Of a DNA stretch of 64,000 nt, positions 10,279-21,996 are shown piece by piece. Origin of the DNA: Asterella californica (Eukaryota > Streptophyta > Marchantiopsida > Marchantiales > Aytoniaceae); NCBI GenBank assembly GCA_036924285.1, contig JAYKYS010000002.1, forward strand, positions 41,617,501-41,681,500. The letters are read 5' to 3'. The translations under genes and the position numbers were made by a program. Under the pieces are notes generated by a model, which ran no database searches, was not told where the DNA came from, and was given only the letters and a program-made list of their open reading frames with translations. Numbering within the stretch: position 1 is the first letter of the stretch; every line of letters begins with the position of its first letter.

Positions 10279-11711
10279 ATGGCACTCTCGTGGAATATTG
10301 CGAAGGCTACCACTACCAGGGCATCGTCGGCGTCCATGGAAGAGGCTAAACATAGGACTCTGGAATTTTTCCGGGAGTCGTGTCGGGCTCTTCCCCTGCT
10401 GATGGACATATACAATCTGCACGAGGTTATTACCCAGTCGGAGCTTCGTTCCAAAATTGCTGCGGCGTTCCGTAAGCATTCGGCAGTCACAAACCCTAAG
10501 GTTAGTTCTCTCTCCTAGATGTTTGCTTCAGTTTGCTTCTGCGGTACTTTTCGGTTTCGTTGTTTGGGCCAGAATTGCTGTTGTGAAGAGAAGTAGCGGT
10601 CGGTATCAGATCCAGTACAGATTATCTGCTTAGACTGTATGATAGTTTTACACGCCCCTTTTTCTTGCTGCCTCTGAATCATGGTTCATTTCACTGATGT
10701 CGATATTGAAATGTCAACTCCATCACGGGTTTGCAGCGCGACCAACGCAATCCAGTTTAACTTTATAGCTAGTAAGGATGGACTATTCTTGAATTTGCGG
10801 AGGTGATCGGTACACTAAATCATCTGCGTGCTGGAACTTGTCTTTCTGCGAAGGCCATCGCTTGTTCAGCCGTATTGCATTTCATAACTGTTAAAAGAAC
10901 GCAATCATCGAACATTATGCAGCCCGTCCAAATACATGAACTGCAGATACCTTTAGGAAGGATTGGTAACAGATACCTTTTCCGTTGTTGAATGTGAGCT
11001 GACACTGCATTAATGTCTTTGTTCTAACCGGAAAGTCTAACGTAGTTATCGGAAATATTGAGTTGATTGAGAGTCAGAAAAACTTAACAAAACCCGTCCA
11101 AACTCATCTTGTCCTGAAAATTTCAAACAATTATACCCTTGCTGTTTGACAAGTATAGCATCCGGCGTGTCGGGAAGGTCCTAGTAACACATGTTTTGAA
11201 GGACGAGATGCGACAAGCTTAACATCGGTCGCTTTTTCTGCTTGTTATTTTCGTTTTACGAAGAGTGTTCGCAACGAAGATCGGTGTTTGTGTGGCGGTT
11301 TCCACTCAAGTGCTCCGCAACTCACTTAGGAAGCGGCGGTTTCTAGACTTCGTTGTGGTGAATGCTGAAAGTACAGATCTGTTCGGGGTTGTCACAGTTT
11401 AGAAATTATGGCTTGCGAGGACTCTGTACTTAGGTACCATGTTTCTGAGAATTCTGTATGCAGCCGGGAAATCTGTGTCTCAGCTCTCCAAGTTTCTCAA
11501 AGTGTTTTATGCTCTGCAGATTGTGGACATGCTCGTTTTCAAGGGCAAAGAGGAGCTACAGGCTTGCTTGGATCATGCCAAGCAGCGACATCATCTTGTA
11601 AGCACCTACGTTGTCGGATCCGAGGGCCAATTAGCGCTCAAGAAGCTGGGTACCGTTGATCACGGAGAGTCGCCGTTTTTAAAGAATTTCTACCAAAGTA
11701 ACTTGTTCTGA
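10279..11711 (+). CDS. NDUFA6: NADH dehydrogenase 1 alpha subcomplex subunit 6 (B14)
   Basis: There are two coding exons, 10279-10500 and 11520-11711, joined in phase 0 across a 1,019-bp GT-AG intron (AAG|GTTAGT ... CTCTGCAG|ATT). The product is 137 aa, against about 133 in Arabidopsis. It is an accessory LYR-family subunit of mitochondrial respiratory complex I, in the matrix/membrane arm region, where the family binds acyl carrier protein. The N-terminal third has the plant form of the LYR helix (E-F-F-R-E-S-C-R-A-L-P, about residues 29-39). MDIYNL follows, then LVFKGKEEL at the start of exon 2, HAKQRHH, and the conserved C-terminus FLKNFYQSNLF. The ATG at 10279 was chosen because the upstream in-frame codon is GTG and this start matches the family length; Met20 is an alternative. 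No neighbouring gene is linked to it. Identification is by recalled family motifs. Confidence 0.95.
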
Positions 11712-13060
11712 GACTACGGAGCAGCGACGATACACGTTTTGTGGTTCGCTTATGGACCCGTTCCTCGTTCTCATTTATTTGGAAGCAGTAGCTCGCAGGC
11801 TGAATCTGAGAATTTGGATCAAACCCTGTCAGCTTTTCCGTCAATGACAATACAAATAAGGGCGAAGTGCTAGGAGCGAACCTGCGTCCATTCTTTACCT
11901 TAGGGGCACTCCAAAAGAACTCGGGGGCGGAGGGGGGGAACGGCACTTTATAGATCAGGTGTTGGTTGTAATTACGAATTGGAAAGTAGGTGAATACTCA
12001 TATTCTGATTTTTCTCCCATTCTGAGCTGGAGGTCGTCGTCTGTTAAAAGAGACTACTTCCTAGCTGAGTTGTGCATATGCTTGCCTTCAGCATTTGTGA
12101 CACCTAGAGTAACCATTGAGCTGTTTGTTCCGTGATTCCCCTTGTTTCCTCAGGATTCATCTTTCACATCAGTTCGAGACGGGTTCGTGTTACTGACAAC
12201 TACACGTTCCTCGTCCTGATATAGAAGTGAGTCTTGGGTCACGAAATAGGTCACTGAGGGTAGGACTTGGGTGTTGTACTAGAACTGGGCCAATCTGTTG
12301 GCCGCAGAATGACTCACCCATTGGTCAGCTGAGAAACGGTAATATGCGCCATGTCTGTCCAAGACATTGGAAGATTTTCTTCACCCGAGTTCGTGACATT
12401 AACTCTTGTTCAAGGAGCTTTCCTAAGAGTTTTCGGCGTCTGCGTTCTCTTGTTCTCTCTCAGACGATGACATGTTATCGTAATAACTGAGTCACTGAAG
12501 ACTCGCGAAAGCATGTTTCCCTTTGGTTGGGTAGTTGATGATGGGGAAACTGTAAGCTATGGGGCACAATCTGACTTTGTAGGAGGCGGTCTACGTTATG
12601 CAATGGAAGTTAGGGACAGTGCTTCGTTTTTTTCTGCGACACACTTGATCACGCCTTGTAGACTTGATGGAGCCCGAATATTGTGCCTTATGCAAGTGAA
12701 AACAAGTGTAATTTTACAAGGTTTACTCCAGCCCCACTGGTTGAAGCCTGTGGCAGCAGATCTTCAGTGGGAAAATCGAAGGTTGTCTCATTCCGGGACC
12801 TGCGAGCACTTGACTGAGTATCTCTACCCTTACTATTGCAGGCATCTGTGTGGTAGAGCATCCAGTACCCAGGAAGGGCTGATATGTGCTTATTTTGCGA
12901 GAGGGAAACTGCAGACACGTAAGCACCAGCAGGGTGTGCTTTTCAAGTTACAGGTGCGATCTAGACGTTGTGATTTAAAATTTGAATCTCCCGCTGTTAA
13001 AACAGGCCCCAATATATCGATCTTTTGAGATAGTGGTTCTCATCGCGGAATATAGAAGAC
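11712..13060. other. non-genic region downstream of NDUFA6
   Basis: The 3' UTR and poly(A) site of NDUFA6 should lie at its left end. A 171-codon open frame at 12513-13028 has no recognisable domain, and both strands are open there, so I do not call a gene. Confidence 0.4.
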
Positions 13061-13319
13061 AAAGGGGACCTCATGCAAATAAGGAACTGAGGTTGTTTAT
13101 GGGAGAGAGTTTGAAGCTTGATTACGCGGTATGCGCAGAGTTGCTCCAGTTACCAATGGAGATTAGCGTAGCCTAGCCGTTGCCACAAGAAAGGGGACCT
13201 CATGCAAATAAGGAACTGAGGTTGATTATGGGAGAGAGTTTGAAGCTTGATTACGCGGTATGCGCAGAGTTGCTCCAGTTACCAATAGAGATTAGCGTAG
13301 CCTAGCCGTTTGCCACAAG
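13061..13319. repeat. recent 129-bp tandem duplication
   Basis: Two copies start AAAGGGGACCTCATGC at 13061 and 13190 and run to GCCACAAG. They differ by only a few substitutions and one inserted T, so the duplication is young compared with the surrounding satellites. It has no coding content that I recognise. Confidence 0.9.
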
Positions 13320-14937
13320 CTGAGGAGACGACCAAGAGGTCATCGACAGGTGAAGAGCTGTGAGAGCTTTACCCTGAGACCTTGAAATCCACCTAGCACG
13401 AACCGCGCACGGAGCTGAGCCTAATTGCGCAGAAAGAGCTCGATAGACCTTGGAGAAACAAACCTCAAGCAAAATCGTTTACATCTCCATCGATTCCTTG
13501 AATGAGTCGATGCTACACTACAACTACTCAGATTTGAAATTTAGGCATAGGATAATAGTATATGTGACACTGATTTTGAGTATTATTTATTGGTTGTTTA
13601 TACTTCTCAATAAATTAGTATATGTGGTATTATTTTGATTACTGATTATTTTCTTTTTACATTATTATGAGGTAGATACCATCTTAATGCGTACATTATT
13701 TACAGAACAGAATTTGTAAAAAAGTACACACTCGAGAATAATTGATAAATATAGTATATTTTAAGTTTATAATAACATATCTTTTATAGTTGCAATGGTG
13801 ATACGAATATTGATTACTTGTTGATAATTTTCCAATAAGTAACCACCGGATTCGAAATCATTCCAATTGTTGTTACATAAAACAACAATTGGAATAAATG
13901 TGATAAATGTGATACATCCGGATAAAGAGAGACCAGCAATTTTGGATAAAATGCAGTTCAAAATGACTTCAATACTATATAATAATCAATGTGTCAGATG
14001 CAACAGAAAATGAATATCTTGCATGTAAATAGTTTAATATAGCAGCACGTCAAAAACTATATACATCATTCTTGGCACTGGGCTTCTATATTTGGCTGAC
14101 GAAAAAGATGGAAAAAGAGTTCAGAAATCGTATATTTCAAGAAAACTAAAACCTTTAATTTTGTTAAAGAATCTTCCATATAATCTTTTACTTTTATTAT
14201 TTTATCGAGTACTTTTTGTTAGCTAGAGGAATGAAATTCGAGCCAATCATGCAACTGTTGCACAGGCTTTGGTCAACGAGGAAATATTTGAAAAGATAAT
14301 ATCTTACATATGACTCTTTATTCTTTTTACTCGACATGTGATTTTAACAGTCTAAAAGTTACAAGTAACGTGAGTCTATTATTATTTTTGCGATTCTATT
14401 TATAATTACCAATTTCCTTATGACATAATGAGTGTGGTAGAAATTACAACGAGAGATTTAGTTTTCTGGTGTTTTCAGAGCTTTTATGGTAGTACATAGA
14501 AAGCGACATAAGGATAATTGTGAAAGAGCAGTGTTCATGTCTCGTCCTGTACAATCTCCTCTCTTTAGTGCTGCGAGGAACGTGGACTTATATGGGACTG
14601 CTCTATTTCCGTAAAACAATGGCAAATCTTTTGTCAGGCTGAGTAAAATCACTTGCAAGAAATTTAATGTAACTAGCAACAAACCAACTAATAGGGGTGT
14701 AAAAGTTGAAACTTTTTTTGAAAGATTCTGGACTCGTGGGAGCAAGTTACTACTTTGGCCAGACATTTGTGGATATTTTATGCAAGCACTTCTTGAAACT
14801 ACCCGAAGGAAAATACCACATACGTTTCTTTAATGAGTTTTCACTCGTTTCACCCTTCTTTTTTACCGTGGAAAATCTACTGCTCTGAGTAATTATTCTG
14901 ATTGTCAGAATAATGACCTAGAATGAATCGTGCTTTT
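13320..14937. other. AT-rich non-genic region with two hairpins
   Basis: A perfect 15-bp inverted repeat (ATTCCAATTGTTGTT / AACAACAATTGGAAT) around a 6-nt loop lies at 13860-13895. A perfect 10-bp one (ATTATTCTGA / TCAGAATAAT) lies at about 14892-14914, just before the satellite that follows. I see no gene. Confidence 0.5.
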
Positions 14938-15600
14938 ATACAAAGTTATATATTGTGATTTTCTGATTTTTTCCTCTCCACAGTTGAGTTGAGGAACTTT
15001 TACACCCCGTAATGTTACATTGCGAAAGTCTTTGCCCGACGACATGTTTTACAAGTAGAAACCACTCCTTCGGATAACAAATGTACATGTATAAGTCACC
15101 ATCGTGTAGTAAATTAGGCTCGTAAGCACACTACAGACAGACCTTTCGTTATACAAAGTGATCTATTGTGATTTTCCAACCCTTTCTCTCTCCGCCGTTG
15201 AGGAATATTTGCTCTAAACATTTACACCATGTAATGTTACATTGTGAAAGTCTTTTTCCTACGGCATGCTTTACAAGTATAAATCACAGATAGCAAGTTT
15301 ACATGTATAAGTCACCCTCGAGTAGTAATTTAGGCTCATAAGCACACTACTGATAGATCTTTCGCTATACAAAGTGATCTATTGTGTTTTTCTGATCTTT
15401 TTTCTCTCCGTCGTCGAAGAATATTTACTCTAAACTTTTACACCCTGTAATGTTACATTGTGAAAGTCTTTGTCCGGCGACATGCTTTACAAGTATAAAT
15501 CATTCCTTCGGATAGTAAGTTTACATGTATAAATCAACCTCGATAGTAATTTAAGCTCATAAGCACACTACAGACAGAACTTTCGCTATACAAACCTGAT
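14938..15600 (+). repeat. satellite of about 216 bp, three copies plus a partial
   Basis: Copies start at 14938, 15151, 15367 and 15588 (partial), each with ATACAAAG/ATACAAAC. Shared landmarks in order are TACACC, GTAATGTTACATTG, GAAAGTCTTT, TTTACAAGTA, ACATGTATAA, TAGTAA and CATAAGCACACTAC. The units are 213, 216 and 221 bp long, with roughly 10-15% divergence by eye. No coding frame is conserved across copies. Confidence 0.88.
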
Positions 15601-16741
15601 CGGTTGTAATTCACTTCTGCCTTTGCTAGCCTAGGGTTTTCAAACCCAGATAACTCTTAGAGGATGTGTCCAGTGCTTTACGAGATAAAGCTTTAGGCGA
15701 AAATATTTAAGTTAAGACATTACAAATTTAAATGATTTTTTCATTCTTTTGATATATAAACGAATATATACCTTCCTGCTCTAAACGATCATCACTTGTG
15801 GGAGCTTTATCTCAGAACCCACATTAGAGTTGTGACCACGATATGAAATTCTACATTCATACGAGCTGGGAGTGGAGTAAAAAAACAGAGTATTTCCGGA
15901 AATACGAAAGAAAACTATCAAGCTTTTTGATTTTCGGTGGAGCTGGATTTGAACCAGCATAGGCACATAAAAATAAATATTTATGGAGAATAGAGCCTAT
16001 TGTTGCAATACAGCAACTTAAAATATCAAAAAATACCAAAAGGTATAACTATCAAACTGAAAACGTAAAACACTTAGAGGGGTTCGATGGCTTGAGTAAA
16101 ATTCTTAAATATGTCACTGTGTGCGAGTAAACAACCGATTACCTGAGAAAAGCTTCCCCAAGAAACGAAAGGACGAAGTCATGATGAAACCGAAAATAAA
16201 ATAAAATAAAAAGTAGACAAATAAAGTCGATAAAGAAACCGAAAAAGAATAAAAGGGGGATAGTCCGGATAATCCGCAATTCCATTGCATGCGGAGCTCC
16301 GTGTTACAAACGACTGCGTCTTATGCCGCCGGAAGTTCCTCTCAACCGGAACTCCCCGTATACCTCTAGTCCCTTTTTCTCAGCGTTTACCCTAGTCCCT
16401 TTTTCTCAGCGTTTACCGGCATTCGACGAGTCCGGAGTCGATATTCCGAGTGTAGAAGGGAGTTTGGGGGGCGGGCGAGGCTACGTAGTGGCTGGAATCT
16501 GGAAGTCCGGGTGGACAACTGGACTCGTGACTAGGAAGCAAACCAACTTTAACTTTATTTCCAGAATGTTGGCTGCTATGAGCTGGCGGCGGTGGCTTTC
16601 TGACGTCAGCTACCGTCACACTATACTACAACGTAGACGTCTTAGAATAGATGCATGAATTGCCTGCGGACTGCGTTGGACTCGTGGTTTCGCCTCCAAA
16701 AGCCTTTGCCAAAGGTAGTTTTACTTTACTGTACGAAAACA
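15601..16741. other. non-genic region with a T-arm-like motif and a 26-bp duplication
   Basis: On the minus strand, GCTGGTTCAAATCCAGC at about 15942-15958 is a perfect tRNA T arm, but no matching acceptor or D arm is present. A perfect 26-bp tandem duplication starting CTAGTCCCTTTTTCTC occupies 16366-16391 and 16392-16417. Overlapping frames on both strands at 16323-16658 are not recognised as proteins. Confidence 0.45.
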
Positions 16742-17060
16742 CGCGACACAACGAATAGCCTTCCGCATGGAAAGACCTCATCAAGCATTACAAGGGAAAG
16801 AAGGATACGAAGGACCAAGCAACCAACGCTCCCAAGGAAAAGGAACACTGGGACTAAACCTTCCTATCAGTAGTTCTAAGTTCATCTATTGCTCTTAAAA
16901 TATCATACACATATATAAGTAAATCAAAACTTTTGCATACAATAAATACACATGAAATAGCATCATTTACTACAATTATTTTTTTTATAGACACACAGGT
17001 AATCAAACTCTTGCATACAATAGGTGGACATGAAGTAACATACTCTACTGATCGCACTTC
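16742..17060 (-). mobile_element. 3' fragment of a non-LTR retrotransposon, copy 1
   Basis: The minus-strand frame ends D-A-I-S-C-x6-C-K-S-F-D-L-L...L-R-T-T-D, matching the C-terminus of the long element at 31900-35160 (D-A-T-S-C-A-P-L-V-C-R-S-F-D-L-P...L-R-A-T-D-S). Part of this end has been duplicated. After the stop comes the same 3' tail: CTTGGTCCTTCG, CTTTCCCTTGTAA, TTTCCAT and finally TGTCGCG. The copy is 5'-truncated and dead. Confidence 0.8.
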
Positions 17061-19012
17061 TGTGTATCACAACTGCTAAAGTTTAGTAGCATCCCCTACT
17101 GCAACTGTATTTCTGTGGACCTCACCTGCTAAAGGTTTTTTTTAGAACAATAAAAACTGGCTGTCTAAAAAAATGTAATCTAACATATTGTCTAAAAAAC
17201 ACTACTGTACACTTGGTTCCCGTATCCGATGTACCATCGTTCCGATCTTTACGACTTTCCACTCCTGGCACTGGCGGAACGGTTCTCTGTGAGTCGGACT
17301 ACTCGTTTACCGCATTCGGCCCTTGAGGCTTGAGTGGTAAATAGCGCAAGGTGAAAGCACAGCCATGTGAAAATCGGAAAGGTGAAAAGGTGTCCTTCCT
17401 CTTTTCTACAGTACGGTACGCACTTTACAGTACAGACCTCTTTCTGTCGCTTCCGGATAGTTATCTGTACAATCTCCGGTACTTTTTGTACCGGTGCCTG
17501 TACTGGAACTGACGATGGGATGTATCACATTCATCACGAGCGTTCATAAATACGTAAGAACATTCCTCCTTCGTGAATATATATTTGCTGGAAAATATTT
17601 TCTTTCAATTTTACTTTTCAGCGCGAGAGAGTTGCTGGAAGTTTCCCGACGCCCACTCGGAGCCCTCAACGACAGATCCAGAAGTCGGGGCCGGACTACT
17701 CTTCGCTATCATCTCTCCATATTTCTAGTTCGATGCTTGCTTGCTAGCGGAAGCTGATTATGGTGACCGGCTTCCTCTTCTTCCACAGATTGCAATGCTG
17801 TAAAGGAAGTTCCCAGACGTGCATGGATATGCTCTTGAGTTCCCAGTTGGCTGGATGCTAACCATGGTTGTCCGGACTTTCATCCAGTTAGCCACTAATA
17901 TATTTTATTCAGTTTAAAGACGACTCTCAAACTACTATAGGTGGACAGCAACACTCAAAACTATTGTGCTGATACTACACCCTAAGAGAATAATTGGATC
18001 CACATACGTGCAATATAGATACAGTTACTGGATCTTACTACTAGATCTACTCTATTCATGTCCCAACCCACAACCTTTTGTTACGTCTCCATTGATCTAC
18101 TCTTCCCGGTTGTCTTTGTTCTTACTCCTTGATAGTTATCGATGTCTCCATTGCTTTTCTCCTCTTCCTGTGTCTTGATGTACATTCTGATCTTCTAAAC
18201 TCTAAACTAAACTCCGTCACATTTCCTGTTTTCTTTTTCAGGCTTGTTGTTTAGCCTGTTTAGTCATACAGTTTACTCGACCGAAGATCTGGACCCGAAC
18301 ACGAAGAAGAAATTTTACTCTGGGTTCTCTCGCTCTGTGGAGAAATTGTACTCTCGTTCTCTCTTCATGAGCTGAAGAACAACCGCCAGCTATGGGTTTC
18401 CTGTCGCTCTTCATCACTGTCTTCTCTACAGGCTGGGTCTCAAAAAAATAACAACAGGCCCATGTACAAGATCGGATTATCTAATTTCCAATCATTGAAA
18501 ATTCCTTTTGTAGTTAACATAAACATTGTACTACTACAAAGACTTGCACATAAAGCCCAGTACCAAACCTTGGAAATTACATCAAACATCCATCCGAACA
18601 TGAAAAGAGAAGACGCTCGAAGGCACCGCCTTTGGATGGGCAAGAAAACTGAAGGAGGCATTTTACATCTCATCATTGAATTTCATTGATATCCACATTT
18701 CCCTACATACATACATATAAGAAGTCGCTCGAAGGAAGCGACTTAACATTCCTCTGTCGTGCCCACGCACGACTCGGAGACGACACTCATCCCTGAACTT
18801 CCTATGCACAAAGAAACCAGCTAATCTTTTGCCCCTGGCTGGAAAATGTTGGGATTTTGACTATCATACTTCCAGTCCGGGTTATCAATCATGATAAAAG
18901 ACCTTCGACCACACTCCGAAGCCTCCGCCGTTGTGTAGCTGCAATGATCCTTGCCCGAACGATTCCGCAGTATCACCTAGCTTCTAGGCATAGATTCACA
19001 CTTTGCACTTAT
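17061..19012. other. non-genic region left of the pectinesterase gene
   Basis: The pectinesterase 3' UTR should occupy its right end, since that gene reads leftward. No domain is recognised in the short overlapping frames at 17367-18689. Confidence 0.4.
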
Positions 19013-21155
19013 TTACTGGTTTTGTGGGAGCCACTCATTGCCATCGATCCAGTCCACGGTCAAGAAGGGTTGCACCTGAGCATCCGACAATTCGTACGAC
19101 CAGTAAACGCGACTCGACCTGCTAGCACCTGCCCCGTAACACTTGTACTCGCCGTAAAATGCCGTCCTGAATTTCCAACACAAAGTCAAAGTCATGATCA
19201 GTCCCTATCTTCTTAGCTGAATTTCAGCAGCGAGAATTGACAGTAGTTAATCACCAGCCTCTCCCAACGCCCAAACGAACAGGAACGAGATAGTACTTGC
19301 AAAATGCAGACATAGCCTATAATTCCTATAAATCCTACGGGAGGCGAGATTGCAGCTCTCCTATAATTCCTATAATTCCTACGGGAGGCGAGATTGCAGC
19401 TCGTGGGATCTGAATTCCGGATACATCCTCAACCGAAATCAGCTTTGAGAGAGAAGTACAATGGGATCTGAATTCCGGATACATCCTCAACTGAAATCAG
19501 CTTTGAGAGAGAAGAATTGTACTTACTTTTCTCTGCCGGGAACTCCCCAGTCGTACCAGCCGTCGGGACGGATGAGCTTGTCCAAGTAAGTGTAGGCGAA
19601 CACCACTCTCGAGAACGGCCCCCAAGACCTTCCCAAAAACACGTCCCCGGTTCCTTCGACGCGGCAATTCACGAAAGCATAGCCAGTGTCTTCATCTGAC
19701 GACATTCTCTTCTGAGCGGACAGAGATCCAGAGCCCGCTTGCGCAATAGTCTGAAGCTGACAAGTCTGCACAATTGCCCATTGGCAAAAATTCGTGTAAG
19801 GGAGCGAAATTAAGTTCAATTGAATGCGGTGAAAAGAGGCAACTGAATAATCCAGTGTGAAAATCTCTACCTCGTAGTACGATTGACCATTCCCAAATAT
19901 GTAGTCGATCGATCCGACTATCAGGCAGTCCTTGAAGTAGTGACGACCATATCTATCGTACAGAGTATCCTGGAAGCCGTAGAATGCACATCTGTAGAAG
20001 GCTGCTTTGTCACCGGAGATCTCCAAAGCCACAGCTTGCTTCTTCTCAGCACCAGGACCAGGGTCCGGAGAAGAGTTCTAAACATCACAAAGAGGTACAA
20101 GATTGCAACAACTGTCAAACCATTTTGCCTCACAATGCAAGCTAACCAAATTGTCAAACTCCTATCTTCGCGAACTCCTATCTTCGCCAATCCTCAGCAA
20201 GCAGGAACAAACGATAGAGAAATATACATATACACTAGTACTCTGAGTTACAGAACGTAGTATAGAACAGCTCTCACACTCCAAATGCTGGAGAAGTACA
20301 CCATCGATTTACGTGGAGGCGATGGTGTGAAAGTGCTTACTACGTTACCTCAAAGGCAATGTCTTTAGCAATGAAGTAATCAGACTTCACTGAAACGGAT
20401 GCACTCTTGAGGGTGCCTCCAGCGGCAGAAGCATCCAAATCGTAGGTGATCTTCGTCTTCGAGTATCCCTCCCCTTGGAGCGTGATGGGGCCCATTCCTG
20501 CCTTGATCTTAACATGCTCCCTGTTACGCACGAATTAGAGATTCAGTCACTTTTGAACCACAACACATGAATATCATATTCTCAAGTGCTTTCACTCTGC
20601 TTTGGACAGTTCGGTCAAAATTCTCTTCGTGCACATTCCCGCTGGTAATCTTGACAGCCGATCATACGAATGAGTAATGACTGCTGCTAAACCCTCAGCT
20701 GCGAGTTCCCAGGATGAACGAGTCCCCAGTGTTATAACATGGCCCGAATGGGCAGATTTTAAGCATGCGTAGACCGAAAGGACCAGGACTGTTGCTTACT
20801 TGTAGGTTCCGGCGGTGACATGAATGATGTATCGCTGACTAGCTCCAGAGGGAATCGACTTGATGGCATCATTGATGCTGTCGAAGTTGCCATTACCGTT
20901 CTTGTCGACGACAATGGTGGTGGCACCCCCGTTAGCTTCGGTGGTAGCATAGTTCACGACAGTAGCCTTCGCGTGGACTTTACTTTTGTGCTTCTCGCCC
21001 ATGCGACTGATCCAATCCTGGAAATTCTGTTCTATGTCCTCATCCGTTTTAGGCACTGCCTTCCTCACGGGACGATTTGCCTCTACTGTTGACACCCACA
21101 TGCATGCTGCCGCCGCCGCCAAAAGGCAGAAGAGAAATACCTGCTGAGATCTCAT
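19013..21155 (-). CDS. pectinesterase (pectin methylesterase), secreted, without a PRO region
   Basis: There are five coding exons: 21155-20800, 20520-20349, 20077-19871, 19765-19527 and 19166-19013. All introns are GT-AG and all phases agree, giving 375 aa. It de-esterifies homogalacturonan in the cell wall. Residues 1 to about 28 form a signal peptide (LLAAAAAC core, likely cut after TVEA). The catalytic domain starts near [13 protein letters not shown]. Expected active-site motifs are present: [18 protein letters not shown] (Gln212, Asp213), GSIDYIFG (Asp234) and [10 protein letters not shown] (Arg291). The usual ends, DGWYDWG and FIDG-like WIDGNEWL, also match. There is no N-terminal inhibitor-like domain, so it is a type II enzyme. 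I chose the ATG at 21153-21155; the open frame extends only through a TTG upstream. The 105-bp intron 3 is in frame without a stop, and intron 4 carries two tandem duplications. Confidence 0.95.
19316..19515. repeat. two adjacent tandem duplications in pectinesterase intron 4
   Basis: A 44-bp unit starting CCTATAATTCC is duplicated at 19316 and 19360. It is followed at once by a duplicated 58-bp unit starting TGGGATCTGAATTCCGG at 19404 and 19462. The copies differ at only one or two positions each, so both events are recent. The second copy ends 12 bases before the exon 4 donor on the minus strand. Confidence 0.9.
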
Positions 21156-21840
21156 CTTGCAGATCAGAGAGGCCAAGAGCAGTGGATTCGCTCAAGTAGA
21201 AGCTGTTTCAGCTGGTGATCAACGAGGCAGCAGCAGCAGCAGCACCTCTCTCTCTCGGTCAAATTCGAATTTTTCACTGACCAGTTGCCATGTTGATATA
21301 TGGCTTCAGAATCAGTGACTGCCCTCCCACAGCGTTTCTTAGGAAGGACAGGGGAATGTAAGGGATGATACAGAGATAGACAGGGTCCGCATTTTATAGA
21401 ACAAGATAGCACGTCAGTCGTGACTCGTGAGTCATCCAACCATCCCTTGGGATTCCAAGGCTCCTGTAGAAAAGGGACGACGATGCTTGCTGTGGTGAAG
21501 ACGAACCTGGAACCAGCTAATGGAGACGTCCTATCCAGCACAGCGAATGACATCCGTCCATATTGACGCATTATTGCAAGCGCGAGGAACTCTAGAAAGA
21601 TTTTCTACAGCCGGCAAAGAACAACGTTGATTCCTGTTGAAAGCAAAGACACGACAGACAGACTGGGGACAAGGACAGCCACAGGCCGTCACTGTGAGTG
21701 GACTGAGAAGCGAAGGAAAATTACCTCAGCTGATTCTTGTCGTCTTGCGCGAAAGCAGTCAATAGTGCGAGCTCCAACTGAAGGAACGAGAAGGGTCAAA
21801 CTTTAAAGCCTGAGGCAGGAGACGGAAACAGGAAAGCTAC
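21156..21840. promoter_or_regulatory. upstream region of the pectinesterase gene
   Basis: On the minus strand this holds the 5' leader and promoter. A (CAG)n stretch and a CT-rich run (about 21221-21260) lie within 110 bases of the start codon, as often seen in plant 5' leaders. A frame at 21164-21571 continues across the start but has no protein character. I cannot place the transcription start. Confidence 0.4.
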
Positions 21841-21862
21841 TGGTTCGGTTAAAACCGAACCA
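21841..21862. repeat. 22-bp near-perfect palindrome
   Basis: TGGTTCGGTT and AACCGAACCA flank a central AA. It marks the left end of the GGTTTAA-rich region and uses the same motif, so it probably arose from inverted units of that repeat. Confidence 0.7.
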
Positions 21863-21907
21863 GAACGCAAAATTATGGGTTAAAACGGTTTAAGTTAAAC
21901 ACTGGTT

Positions 21908-21996
21908 TCTGGTAGAACACGCGACGCAATGAGTAGCCAACGGATGGAAAGACCCCATCAAGCCTTACAAGGGAGAGAAGGACCCGAAGGGCGAAG
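21908..21996 (-). mobile_element. 3' tail of a non-LTR retrotransposon, copy 2
   Basis: Read on the minus strand: GCCCTTCGGGTCC, TTCTCTCCCTTGTAAGGC, TTGATGGGGTC, TTTCCATCC and CATTGCGTCGCG, the same order as in the tails at 35070-35160 and 37850-37935. Only the tail is left, so this is a very short 5'-truncated insertion inside the GGTTTAA-rich repeat. Confidence 0.75.

Noticed and set aside
12513..13028. 171-codon open frame
   Set aside because: No recognisable motif, no splice context, and overlapping minus-strand frames are equally open; it also runs close to the 129-bp duplication.
15942..15958. Perfect tRNA T-arm on the minus strand, possibly from an organellar tRNA
   Set aside because: No complementary acceptor half, D arm or anticodon arm within a plausible distance; a T arm alone is too little to call a tRNA.
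21156..21176. Upstream extension of pectinesterase from a TTG codon
   Set aside because: TTG is not a normal plant start, and the ATG at 21153-21155 begins directly with a proper signal peptide.
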